Part shown: in pieces, positions 1 to 9,119 of the stretch | How positions within the stretch are numbered: position 1 is the first letter of the stretch | Layout: each line of letters opens with the position of its first letter | Source of the DNA: Bacteroidota bacterium | Lineage (GTDB): Bacteria; Bacteroidota; Bacteroidia; AKYH767-A; 2013-40CM-41-45 | Direction of reading: 5' to 3' | Length of the DNA: 64,000 bases | NCBI GenBank assembly: GCA_016708785.1 | Contig: JADJFC010000011.1 | Span: 1-64,000 of the forward strand | Notes under the pieces: model-generated | Told to the model about the DNA's origin: nothing | Database searches by the model: none | Seen by the model: the letters and a program-made list of their open reading frames with translations, nothing else | Position numbers and translations under genes: made by a program

Positions 1-643
1 ATTTCTGATTGATCGCTTTTGCTACCGCTTCAGTCATACTGGCAACATGAAGTTTTTCATAGATATTCTTCATATGCGAACGAACGGTTTCATAGGAGAT
101 ATTGCAATGGTCTGCGATCATTTTATAACTCATTCCCTTCACGAGACATGAAAGAACGTCTTTTTCGCGGACAGATAAATTGTAATCTTCTACAGGCTCT
201 GATTTCTTTTCTCCCTCAACCGATTTTTGCATAAAGCCTAAAACTTTCCGCGCAACACTCGGACTCATTGGACTTCCTCCCTGATTAACTTCAACTATAC
301 TTTCCAGTATTTTCGAAGGCGGAGTGTTTTTTAAAATATAACCTGAAGCACCTGCACAAATGGCTTCAAAAATATTTTCATCATTATCGAATGCAGTCTG
401 CATCATTACATTGATTTTTGGAAAATGCTGCTTCACGATCTTCACTGCTTCAATACCTGTCATTCCGGGCAATTCAATGTCCATTAAAATAACATCAGGC
501 TGACTTTCTTCAATTTTCCGTTCTAAATCAGAACAATCAGGAAATGCCCCAACCATCTGAAAGCCCGGACTGCCTTCCAATAATACTACCAGTGAATCCA
601 GAAGTCTGACATTGTCCTCAAAAATTGAAATTCGAATTGCCAT
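1..643 (-). CDS. NarL/FixJ-family response regulator (partial, runs off left edge)
   Basis: DNA-binding response regulator, read on the minus strand from an ATG at 643 and still open at base 1, so the last few residues are missing (214 codons seen; the family is usually about 210-220). The N-terminal receiver domain has acidic residues near positions 9-10, the phosphoacceptor Asp55 in VILMDIELPG, and a Lys in SGYILKNTPP. The C-terminal LuxR-type helix-turn-helix reads LSVREKDVLSCLVKG ... YETVRSHMKNIYEKL. It lies 122 bp downstream of a propeller histidine kinase on the same strand, which is its likely partner. Target genes cannot be told from the sequence. Confidence 0.93.
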   Translation of the reverse strand, partial: MAIRISIFEDNVRLLDSLVVLLEGSPGFQMVGAFPDCSDLERKIEESQPDVILMDIELPGMTGIEAVKIVKQHFPKINVMMQTAFDNDENIFEAICAGASGYILKNTPPSKILESIVEVNQGGSPMSPSVARKVLGFMQKSVEGEKKSEPVEDYNLSVREKDVLSCLVKGMSYKMIADHCNISYETVRSHMKNIYEKLHVASMTEAVAKAINQK

Positions 644-765
644 GTATTTTAATTGATTACTTTTAAATTATCAACCTAACCAGATTGAAATTAACTAATA
701 CAAATATATAATTATAGCAGTTATAGTGCTATCCCCTAATTAGGGGATTATGACCGGCCAATATT

Positions 766-3700
766 CTAAGCCAATGGCACAATTAACTCAATAGTGGTAC
801 CTGAAGGACTGCTATTTATTAAAAGCTGGCCATGCAGCTGAGTTGCTCTTAATTTCATATTCCGGAGACCATTGCCACCGGGCTTTCCATTCCCTCCATT
901 GGTAGTAGATTCTTCTATTCGAAAACCATGTCCATTATCATGAATCTTTAACTCAAGTTCTGAATTTCTGTGCGAAATTGTTACAGTGACCAATTTTGCT
1001 TCTGAATATTTAGCAATATTATTAATGGCTTCTTTAAAGATCAGAAACAGATTTTGCCTGAACTCCATGCTAAATTCCTTTTTCAGAAAAACTTCTTCGT
1101 ATTTAAAATCAAGTCCAATGTTCTTTGATGGCAATATAGACGTTGCGAAGGACTCCATACGACTAAATACTAACTCCCCGCTGTCATTCATCGGATTAAT
1201 GCTCCAGACAATGTCACTTAAATTTGTGATTGATTCACGGGCATTGTCACCGATCTTGTCTATAAGTTCAACTACTTTCTCAGAGTCTTTTTGCTTTAAC
1301 TTGTTTTTTATCGCTTCACTGTAGATACTGATACTACTCAGAGTACTTCCAAGATCATCGTGCAGATCAGCACTAATCCGATCGCGCTCCATCATTAAAA
1401 CTTCTTTTCTGACCAAAATTTCCCTTTGACGCTGAAGTTTTTTATTGATATAAATTCTATTTAAAATAATTACAATGCCACTAATGAAAACCAAATACAT
1501 TACATAAGCCCACCAACTTCTATACCATGGTGGCAATAATTCGATCTTGAACAGTTGGATACTCAACCATCCTTTCTCACGATCATAATACTGTGCAACA
1601 AAATCATATTTGCCTTCATGGAGATTACTGTACCTAACTTCTATAGGATTAACTCCGGAGTTCCAGGTCCTGTCATGCCCGACTAATTGATATCTGATTG
1701 GCGCTTCAAAATTAGGAAAGTTGACTTGAAGAAGTCTGCAAGAAAATCCATTGTTCTCATAAGGGACGGTATAAACAAAGCCTTTAATATAACTCATCAC
1801 TTCTGATGCACTGGCTTTGTCGAAATTTAGATTAACGGCAATCAGTTTATTCTCTTCAATATTTTGCGGCAGATATTCCGGTTGTAAAATCGTGAGTCCA
1901 TCGGTGCTTCCAAAAACATATTGCCCGTTCTTTCTTATCGCATAAGCACCTGTATTGAATTCCAGACTACTCAATCCATCATTTAATCCCAAAGTAAATA
2001 ACTTACCCGTCACAACATTGTATCTAAAAACACCTCTGTTACTTGAGCACCAAAAAGTGGCAGCATTGTTTTTATCCGGCAACAAGCAGTAAATATTCTG
2101 ATTCGGCAAACCATCAGACTCATCTATCATGTAAAACTCATGCGATCTTTTACTTACGACCATGATTCCCTTTGTAGTTGCGAAGTATAAAGTGTCATTA
2201 GTTTCATAACAGGATTTCAAATTCAATTTGACATCGATCGCATGAAGTGAAACAAGGTGATCTTTGTCAAATTTGAAAATCTCTATTCCATCAAAAAGGC
2301 GATTCACATAAACCTGTCCTGAATTATCTTTATATAAATAATGGATCGTGCTCGACTTTACAATACTATCTCCAAGCGGCATTAAGCGATTCGTTTTTTC
2401 ATTGTAAAGCATCAATCCACTGCGACTGCCAATCATATTCAAGCTGTCGTTAAGCGAAATCATGGTCTGAAGGTACTGTTGGCTTTCATTTAAGGAATCT
2501 GTTAGCGCCTTCTTAAAAACTCCTGTTCCATCTGAAACAAACAATCCTTTTTCAGTCAGTAAAAATTTACGATTGAAAGTATTTACATAAATACTTTGAA
2601 TAGAATTTGGCTGTAATTGCGGATCAATTTCTTTGGGTATGATGGTCCGTGAAATTCTATTTTCATTATCCAATAACCAAACAGTCCCTGTTACAGTTGC
2701 AACCCAAAGCATACTATCGCGATCTTCCGCTACGGCTTTGATGTAATTATTTTGCTTTAAATCCAGCGGAAGATCGGAATAGGTAAGGATCGTATGTGCA
2801 AGTTTAGGTTTTAGGTTGCAATAATTCACCCCACTTCCCAGAACAGACAACCATAGGTTCTGTTGTCTGTCAATGTACATCGTTCGTATGAAATTCCCTG
2901 TTACACTTCGTTTGCTAAGTTCATCGTAAGTGTAATTTGCAGTCACCCGATTTTCCTTTGCATTAAACACGATTAAGCCAATTCTCTGAGTACCGACATA
3001 CAATTGTTCATTTAGATACTGAAGTGATTTTACAGTGGCTGACAGCAAAGGATCACTCAATTTGTGTTGTGAAAGATCATAGCTGAATAATCCTTCATCA
3101 CATCCAAAAAAAACCTTTTCGTTATCCAAATCAATTATCAAATCATTAACCGTCAACTTTGACAGCAACTCAGCAAACAAAGAAATTTCTTCCGGAAACT
3201 TTTCTGTTAACTCAAACAACTTTGAATACAAATACTCAGAACGATTAACTCCATTTTTCCTATTTTGATTAATCGAATTCCATTTATTATTCATACCGGA
3301 ATCTATTGAAGAGATCAGATGGGTCTGAAGATCAAATTGCATTAAACGATTATTGGAAGTTATTAAAAGTTTGCCATCAACTTGCTTAATCAAACGAACA
3401 TTATTATCCTCTTTTCCGGAGAGAAAGTATTCAAACTCTCTCTTATCGCGGTTGTAAATGCTCATTCCCGAATAGGTGCCAATCGCAACACGCTTGGAAT
3501 CAATTTCCATAATATTATTGATTAGTACACCACGAATTTTTTCGCTTTTAAAAGCCCGTTCTTTAAAAGTGACATTTTTAAAGCCGTCATATACATTTAA
3601 TCCATCCCATGTTCCAAACCACATCAATCCAAGATGATCCTGCATTATTGAAGTGACATTGCCTTGCGAGAGTCCTTCGTTGACACTGTAATGATTGAAC

Positions 3701-3798
3701 CGTAAAGAACCTGATTGTCCTGAAAGAAAAAGTGGAATTAGAAATACAGTTGCTAAAACAAATTTCAGACGCATACGCAGTTTAATGGCCGAGGGCAA
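766..3798 (-). CDS. Two-component-propeller sensor histidine kinase (HisKA_3 type)
   Basis: Membrane sensor kinase of about 1010 residues. A signal peptide (LKFVLATVFLIPLFLSGQS) is followed by periplasmic beta-propeller repeats (for example LGLMWFGTWDGLNVYDG), a Y_Y_Y domain around residues 690-770, and one transmembrane helix (WWAYVMYLVFISGIVIILN). The cytoplasmic transmitter is of the NarX/DesK kind: ADLHDDLGSTLSS with the phospho-His at about residue 813, then a HATPase domain with HDNGHGF and GGNGLRNM. The second Met (start 3774) fits the signal peptide better than the first Met at 3798. The response regulator at 1-643 lies directly downstream, so the two form a kinase-regulator pair. The ligand is unknown; in gut Bacteroides, related propeller sensors (hybrid two-component systems) detect glycans. 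Confidence 0.93.
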   Translation of the reverse strand: MPSAIKLRMRLKFVLATVFLIPLFLSGQSGSLRFNHYSVNEGLSQGNVTSIMQDHLGLMWFGTWDGLNVYDGFKNVTFKERAFKSEKIRGVLINNIMEIDSKRVAIGTYSGMSIYNRDKREFEYFLSGKEDNNVRLIKQVDGKLLITSNNRLMQFDLQTHLISSIDSGMNNKWNSINQNRKNGVNRSEYLYSKLFELTEKFPEEISLFAELLSKLTVNDLIIDLDNEKVFFGCDEGLFSYDLSQHKLSDPLLSATVKSLQYLNEQLYVGTQRIGLIVFNAKENRVTANYTYDELSKRSVTGNFIRTMYIDRQQNLWLSVLGSGVNYCNLKPKLAHTILTYSDLPLDLKQNNYIKAVAEDRDSMLWVATVTGTVWLLDNENRISRTIIPKEIDPQLQPNSIQSIYVNTFNRKFLLTEKGLFVSDGTGVFKKALTDSLNESQQYLQTMISLNDSLNMIGSRSGLMLYNEKTNRLMPLGDSIVKSSTIHYLYKDNSGQVYVNRLFDGIEIFKFDKDHLVSLHAIDVKLNLKSCYETNDTLYFATTKGIMVVSKRSHEFYMIDESDGLPNQNIYCLLPDKNNAATFWCSSNRGVFRYNVVTGKLFTLGLNDGLSSLEFNTGAYAIRKNGQYVFGSTDGLTILQPEYLPQNIEENKLIAVNLNFDKASASEVMSYIKGFVYTVPYENNGFSCRLLQVNFPNFEAPIRYQLVGHDRTWNSGVNPIEVRYSNLHEGKYDFVAQYYDREKGWLSIQLFKIELLPPWYRSWWAYVMYLVFISGIVIILNRIYINKKLQRQREILVRKEVLMMERDRISADLHDDLGSTLSSISIYSEAIKNKLKQKDSEKVVELIDKIGDNARESITNLSDIVWSINPMNDSGELVFSRMESFATSILPSKNIGLDFKYEEVFLKKEFSMEFRQNLFLIFKEAINNIAKYSEAKLVTVTISHRNSELELKIHDNGHGFRIEESTTNGGNGKPGGNGLRNMKLRATQLHGQLLINSSPSGTTIELIVPLA

Positions 3799-3849
3799 TA
3801 TTCAGCAGCTAGGCTAATATATAAAACTTTTTAGAACGAACAAAAGAAC

Positions 3850-3948
3850 TACCCCAAAAAAAGCGGGGGGGAGAAAAACCGCCCGCGGGGAAAAAAGGCG
3901 GGCCCCCCCCCCGGGGGGGCAGCCCCAAAAAAAAAAGGGGGGGGGGGT
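3850..3948. other. T-free, GC-rich homopolymer block (probable assembly artefact)
   Basis: About 95 bases contain only A, C and G, arranged as runs: C4, A7, G7, A5, G4, A6, C10, G7, C4, A10 and G11. This is unlike any other part of this AT-rich window. Nothing in it codes plausibly; both strands give only Gly/Pro/Phe-type low complexity. Such runs suggest a failed consensus or dark-cycle calls joined to real sequence, although a real low-complexity spacer cannot be excluded. Confidence 0.7.
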
Positions 3949-4043
3949 AGGCCTTGCCCTTTTGTTTCTTTAGAAAATATATTTCGGAAAGTAGTGATAA
4001 ATAATAGTGAATAGTATATCACGGAGGATTTCGGATTGCAGCT

Positions 4044-4091
4044 GTTCCGGATTTTTAATCCGGAACTCAAGTGCTTCGGATTTTTAATCCG
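4044..4091. repeat. Pair of CGGATTTTTAATCCG palindromes
   Basis: Two inverted repeats with the shared core CGGATTTTTAATCCG occur at 4044-4066 (extended by TTC/GAA on the flanks) and 4077-4091. A degenerate piece (GGATTTCGGATTGCAG) lies just before at about 4026. Each could fold into a hairpin. They sit between the divergent kinase gene (minus) and the usher-like gene (plus), and look like a small interspersed palindromic repeat rather than an operator. Confidence 0.6.
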
Positions 4092-4180
4092 CCTTGATTT
4101 ACAATTCTCGACTTACGACCTACAACTAAAACTGTAAGGTATTCCCATAGATTGCCATCCATATGCCTCCAACCTGAGCT

Positions 4181-4212
4181 ATGGTTTAGCGTAAATAATA
4201 CCACTAAACCAT
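4181..4212. promoter_or_regulatory. Hairpin directly upstream of the usher-like start codon
   Basis: ATGGTTTAG (4181-4189) and CTAAACCAT (4204-4212) form a perfect 9-bp inverted repeat with a 14-base A/T-rich loop. It ends three bases before the ATG at 4216, so it would cover the ribosome-binding region in the mRNA, or could act as an operator in DNA. Function is inferred only from position. Confidence 0.4.
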
Positions 4213-4215
4213 CAA

Positions 4216-7143
4216 ATGTACCAACGTCTAATTTGCCTATTTTTTGTTGTTGTACTTGCGCTCCTATCATGCGTAAGAACAGCATATGCCGGCTCGTACG
4301 GCATACAGGCTTCGTTTGTACATAATAACACAAAACAGAGCGTTGATCAGGTCGCTAATAACACTCTTCGTGTTGTGAACAATGGAAGTACAACTGTAAG
4401 ATTTCATGTAAATTTTTCATTGCCTTCAGGTTGGGAATATCTTGGAAATCCGGAAAAAGACATTGAATTGGCAGGAAATGACTCAATTTTCCTACCGGTT
4501 CGATTGATCGTAAATCGAGATTCTAAAGGTGGAACGAGTTACATCGTGACCGCCTGGTTGTCATCAGAAAAAGGAGTTCAGTTTTCTTCTCAAAACTGGT
4601 ATGTGACCATACCGATACATTCTGAATGGAATGCATTGATACCGGTCAAACAACAATATTTTATAACGGGTAACGATTCATCCGGATTCAGAGTCCGGTT
4701 CCGAAATATGGGAAATGCCGATGAACAACTTCGCATTTCCCTTGTTCCTGATCATCGATTAGAAGTATTACGATCGAGTGATGGTGGAGCTGCTCAACTT
4801 ACGTTTACACTTAACTTGCCGGTCGGCGCAGATACTGTGCTGACTTTTCCCGTTAATAAAAGAGCACAAGTAAAAAATATCGGAAAAAAGGACGCAGATC
4901 TTCATTCCTCTCCTTCGAAAGAAATTTACTCAATTCAGGTCCTTGCCAAAGCGCTTACAAGTAATACCAGCTGGAGTGGCACTGTCCAGTTCTTCAAGCT
5001 AGGAAATACTGTTAAACAAAATGAGTTTGGCCATTCTGCTATACCGCTTGTGCTTGAAGCCAATGTTTATGATGTTCTTTCTGATGGTACTACCATGGCT
5101 CTTGATGCATATGGAACTACCTATCCAAAAGAAAATACTCTTTTGAACTACCGCTTTCAAACGGTCTTCATTACGAATTACCTGGAGCAAACATCTTTCC
5201 TAGGAAACAATCACTACATCGGTTATTTCTCACCAAAAGCAACGCTGGAAGTTGGAGAAGTAAATGGTTGGGGTAGAAGTTTGTTGAGCGGCAAAGGTGT
5301 CAAGGCTTCTTATACATATGGAAAAAATACAATTGGCGCTATGTATGCAAGAGGTCCGGGATTCTTCAGAGCATACAATTTCGATGGCATTGGTCTGTAC
5401 CATAGTTTCAAAAATCGCAAACTGACGTGGAACAATTACTATTCTACACAAAATTATTTGTCCCTATCAACTACTACCAACCTCCTAAACACTTCTTTGA
5501 ACTATAAAATAAATCCTCATCACCAGATTCTACTTGGTGGCGGTGGTAGTGTGCAGACTTATAAAAAAGGAGCGGTTACTTCAGTAGCTCCGGGATATGG
5601 ATATGATATCACTTATTCAGGAAGTTTTAACAAGGCCAATGGTTCCATTTCGTATTCTACCGGAACAGGAAATTATGCCATTGCACATGGTACTACACTA
5701 TTGTCGGGTCGAATGAATTACAATCTGAATGTAAAAAAACTTATTTCATTTACATTTCAAAACTTCAGACAGCGTCCGGAATATTTTTTCAACGGTATTC
5801 TCACTCAAGGATTACCAACACGTTCTGATCGCTATGAATTACGTTATGGACTTCAATCGCCGAATGCATTTGTTTACCTCAAGCCGACGTATATCTATGA
5901 AGAAAATATTTCACTGCGTTCGCGTACAAAAGGTCTTGGTGTAGAATATAATATAAGAAATCTGGAGCGGGTAAGAATATCAACGAACGGTTTTTTTGGA
6001 TATGCCAAAGCAATTGATTACAACATCCCTAATTTCTTCATGGCTCGAATGAGCATTTTTGCCCGTTGGCAAAAAATGTTCCTCAGTTTACGTTATTACT
6101 ACGGGCCAAATCAGCTCACAGAACAAAAACGTTTCCTTGAAGATAATATAAATCCACAGTCTGTTCATATTGTAGGATCATATGACTACTGGATGGCAGG
6201 CGGTAAATTACTATTGACCACCACAAGTAACCTCATGTATGAATCCTATTTCAAAAAAGTAAACTTCAGATTAAGACCTGAATTGTTCTACTACACAAAA
6301 TCAGGAATGAGACTTTCATTCTATGCATCTTATATGAGTTCAAAACAAGGCGCGAATCCTTTATTGGAAGACAGACCGGGAAGAGAAGAATTTGAAACCG
6401 TTTCAAACAGTGAAATTAGTATTGGCTTCGGAGTAAGAAAACAATTGGGTATTCCTGTCCCGGGTAAAAAATACATTTCAACCACTGTTGTTGTATTCAA
6501 AGATCTAAACGGAAATCATAAACTGGATCAAAACGAAGAAGGTGTTACAGATATGCTTGTTAACATTCGTCCGATTAGCTTCAAAAGTGATGGTGCTGAC
6601 ACAACTTCTGTCAACAGAACGCATGGCGAAGATTTCATCACTAATTCAAAAGGAGAAATTGTTTACGAAAACATTCCTGCCGGCACTTATAATGTAAAAT
6701 GCAACTCTCTTACAACCCAAGGCGAATGGTTTGATGCTAATAATGGCGAATACCTGATGGACAAACGACAAACGATCTACATCGCATTAACGAAAGGGGT
6801 TCGACTTACGGGAACCTTACTTGTTGATCAGGATAAATATTCGAATGTTGATGCTAAAATGGACATTGCTCGCATCAGAGTTACTGCTATCGATTCATCA
6901 GGTAAAACCTATTCAGCATTGACAGACAGAAACGGAAATTTCATGATGTATGTTCCGACCGGCATATATACTTTAACTGTTAATGAATCGGCTTTGGGAA
7001 ACAATTATATGCTACTTCAGAACAAAATAAGTATTGATCTAAGCTATTTCACGGATAATTTCAGCATAACGTTCAATGCAGTCGAAAAAAAGCGAAAAAT
7101 GAACATTAAAAAGTTCAATCTGCAAGGTGAAGAGCAAAAATAA
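4216..7143 (+). CDS. Putative outer-membrane usher-like protein of a surface-fibre locus
   Basis: A 975-residue exported protein with a signal peptide ending near AYAGS. Residues about 25-230 look like two Ig-type (NEW3-like) domains (TLRVVNNGSTTVRFHVNF; FRVRFRNMGNADEQLRIS). Residues about 260-730 alternate aromatic and polar residues like a large outer-membrane beta-barrel (YELRYGLQSPNAFVYLKP; MFLSLRYYYGPNQL). The C-terminus has an SdrD-B-like segment (FKDLNGNHKLDQNEEGVTD) and a carboxypeptidase-regulatory-like domain (GTYNVKCNS; YVPTGIYTLTV). I recognise no exact family. Size, barrel and flanking Ig-type domains recall FimD-type ushers, and the next gene resembles a PapD chaperone, so I infer a secretion pore for the subunits downstream. 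It could instead be a general barrel of a protein-export or adhesin system. Confidence 0.6.
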   Translation: MYQRLICLFFVVVLALLSCVRTAYAGSYGIQASFVHNNTKQSVDQVANNTLRVVNNGSTTVRFHVNFSLPSGWEYLGNPEKDIELAGNDSIFLPVRLIVNRDSKGGTSYIVTAWLSSEKGVQFSSQNWYVTIPIHSEWNALIPVKQQYFITGNDSSGFRVRFRNMGNADEQLRISLVPDHRLEVLRSSDGGAAQLTFTLNLPVGADTVLTFPVNKRAQVKNIGKKDADLHSSPSKEIYSIQVLAKALTSNTSWSGTVQFFKLGNTVKQNEFGHSAIPLVLEANVYDVLSDGTTMALDAYGTTYPKENTLLNYRFQTVFITNYLEQTSFLGNNHYIGYFSPKATLEVGEVNGWGRSLLSGKGVKASYTYGKNTIGAMYARGPGFFRAYNFDGIGLYHSFKNRKLTWNNYYSTQNYLSLSTTTNLLNTSLNYKINPHHQILLGGGGSVQTYKKGAVTSVAPGYGYDITYSGSFNKANGSISYSTGTGNYAIAHGTTLLSGRMNYNLNVKKLISFTFQNFRQRPEYFFNGILTQGLPTRSDRYELRYGLQSPNAFVYLKPTYIYEENISLRSRTKGLGVEYNIRNLERVRISTNGFFGYAKAIDYNIPNFFMARMSIFARWQKMFLSLRYYYGPNQLTEQKRFLEDNINPQSVHIVGSYDYWMAGGKLLLTTTSNLMYESYFKKVNFRLRPELFYYTKSGMRLSFYASYMSSKQGANPLLEDRPGREEFETVSNSEISIGFGVRKQLGIPVPGKKYISTTVVVFKDLNGNHKLDQNEEGVTDMLVNIRPISFKSDGADTTSVNRTHGEDFITNSKGEIVYENIPAGTYNVKCNSLTTQGEWFDANNGEYLMDKRQTIYIALTKGVRLTGTLLVDQDKYSNVDAKMDIARIRVTAIDSSGKTYSALTDRNGNFMMYVPTGIYTLTVNESALGNNYMLLQNKISIDLSYFTDNFSITFNAVEKKRKMNIKKFNLQGEEQK

Positions 7144-7200
7144 CTAAACCTAAGAGAAGCTAAATCGTAAATAACCATAAAACCAACCAAAAACCAACCA

Positions 7201-8019
7201 ATGAAGATTATTAGTAGAATTCTATTCGCATTAATCCTGCTGACAACAGGAGTAATAAATGGGCAGAATGTAAGTATTTCACCGAGCCGGTTATATTACA
7301 AAACACCGATTGGTGAATACAAAACACAGGAGATCAATATCACAAACAGCTCACCTAACAAACAGGCTTTTGTAGTTTCTTTTTCTGACTTCGAACCGGC
7401 AGGTATTGAAGGAAAATCAAGATTCATGAAAGCATGAGAAAGTGAAAACTCTTGTTCGCAGTGGCTAAGTGCAACACCATCGTTCTTTGAACTTGATCCG
7501 GGTGCTACTCAGAAAGTTCAGGTACTTCTACAAGTTCCTGCATCTCCAGAAGCCAACAAAGTAAAATGGGCTGCAATGCAGATCAAACTTGCAAAAGAGA
7601 AAAAAGGTGCTGATGGCAGCGATAAAAACGCAATCGGTCTCGGTATTACTGAAACATTCCAGTTTGTTGTGCATGTATTCCAATCACCGCCCACTGTTGT
7701 AGATAAGAGTGCTGAATTGATCAGCTTCCGTGAAATAAGTACACCGACAGATTCAACACGTGTGCTTGCACTGAAAGTAAAGAACAATGGTGAATCAATC
7801 CTTGATTGTGCTTCATACTTAGAATTTACACACTTGCAAAGCGGAAGTGATGATCGCCAAAAACCATTTGCTTTCACATTACTTCCGGGAGCTTCAAGAG
7901 AAGTAAAGTTTGCTATTCCGTCAAATCTATCGAAAGGAAAGTATTCCGTGCTGGGAGTAGTTGACTTCGGAAGCAGGGAAAATGTACTGGCCGCCGAAAT
8001 GGAAGTTGAACTGAAATAA
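7201..8019 (+). CDS. PapD-like periplasmic chaperone, interrupted by an in-frame TGA
   Basis: One reading frame of 272 codons, broken by a TGA at 7435-7437 (MKA-stop-ESENSCSQW). The frame is the same before and after, so this is a substitution-type disruption, not a frameshift. After a signal peptide (ILFALILLTTGVINGQ) come two beta-sandwich halves. The first has the pilus-chaperone pattern ISPSRLYY ... QEINITNSS ... FFELDPGATQKVQVLLQVP. The second (VLALKVKNNGESILDC ... FTLLPGASREVKFAIP) is again Ig-like. It lies 57 bp after the usher-like gene and before two secreted subunits. Inferred role: binding subunits in the periplasm. The stop may be an assembly error, a real pseudogene or readthrough; both halves keep good coding character, which favours error or recent mutation. 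Confidence 0.62.
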
Positions 8020-8281
8020 CTTTTATCCGAAAAGTGCTTTCAGAAATAAAAAGATTGAAAAAGTGACTTTGTCAAGAATGCTAGCTAAAGATGAAGACGC
8101 TCTATTAATAAGTGAACAGGGAAATTAAGTAAATTATCCATTCCTGTATTAAAAGTGAAGAGAATGTTAGAACTGTAAGAACGCACTTCTTTTTAACAAA
8201 CTCTTAGTATCCAAACGGCACATATTTGTAGTGTCCAAAACAATTAATCATTTAAACAATTAATTAAAACCACACCCCCCA

Positions 8282-8995
8282 ATGAAAAGGAAAGTCATTT
8301 CACGTGTGTTAACAGTTGCCGCAATTACTTCTGTATTTGCAGTTAACACTTCGAAAGCTCAGCTTTCAGATCAAGAGTATGTAGCAGTTACTATGGACCT
8401 TCAAGGTATCCTGGAACTTAACATGACTACAGAACCTCAAGTTGACTTCGTGTTCAACACGATTCAAAAATACCAGGTTGGTATTACAAAGTACAATGCT
8501 ACTCGTCTTTAAGTAGAATCTACTGTACCTTGGGATCTTTATGCTCAACCAAGTACTCAGTACTTTACGCAACAAATTGCTTATGGTGCAGGTACTAACG
8601 GTCAAGGAACACTTCCATCTGAAGTATTGGAAATGCAAGCAATTCAATCGAACTCTGTTGCAGCTCCTTTAACATTCAACAGCTTTATCGGCTTGTCAAG
8701 TGATGCAGGTGCGAACACAGCTTCTTTAACTCCAACAGCAAACACGCAATTCCTTGCGGGTGAATTTGCTCAAGGTGTTTCTTCAAGCTACGCTCCATCA
8801 ACTTCGACTTCAAGTCCGTTGACAAACAAATTCCTTATTCACTACCGTATCAAACCGGGTGTTCCAGCGAACTTCCCTGATTTGACAACTCAGTACCCTG
8901 CTCTTGCAGCTACAACGTTCACTGCTGTGACTCCGTATGCTCAACCGGGTTACTATGATCTTGAAGTAGTATATACACTTACTGAAGATCTATAA
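8282..8995 (+). CDS. Secreted fibre-subunit-like protein 1, interrupted by an in-frame TAA
   Basis: 237 codons in one frame with an internal TAA at 8510-8512 (NATRL-stop-VESTVPWDLY). A signal peptide (VAAITSVFAVNTSKAQ) precedes a Ser/Thr/Ala-rich, all-beta-looking mature part. It shares a spaced pattern with the protein at 9120-9701: VDFxF, then K, GI, VE, WDLY and ST in the same order, and an ending of the form GxYxLxxxYxLxxDL. In that alignment the stop falls opposite an Asn, as expected if it replaced an ordinary codon. A strong terminator follows at 9014-9050. Likely a major extracellular or fibre subunit served by the upstream chaperone and usher-like protein; no named family recognised. 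Confidence 0.55.
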
Positions 8996-9013
8996 TAGTT
9001 ATAGAAACTCAAT

Positions 9014-9050
9014 AAAAAAATGCCCGGTCTCAAGAGCCGGGCATTTTTTT
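9014..9050 (+). terminator. Rho-independent terminator after fibre subunit 1
   Basis: A stem AAAAAATGCCCGG / CCGGGCATTTTTT closes a short loop containing CTCAAGAG and is followed by a run of T. It lies 19 bases after the stop of the subunit gene, so it should end most transcripts of the usher-chaperone-subunit unit. The second subunit gene would then be read through or started separately. Confidence 0.88.
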
Positions 9051-9119
9051 ATTATACAAACTGAAACTTTCGCAAGTATTTACAGTAAATCTCCCCGTAG
9101 GCATTCCGCCTTTTCACTA

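Noticed and set aside
3849..4070. Short minus-strand ORF of 73 codons with a Pro/Phe/Gly-rich tail
   Set aside because: It reads through the homopolymer block and has no homology-like features.
7435..7437. TGA read as tryptophan or selenocysteine
   Set aside because: TGA ends other genes here (xseB, TPR kinase), homologous positions do not call for Trp, and no selenocysteine insertion hairpin was recognised.
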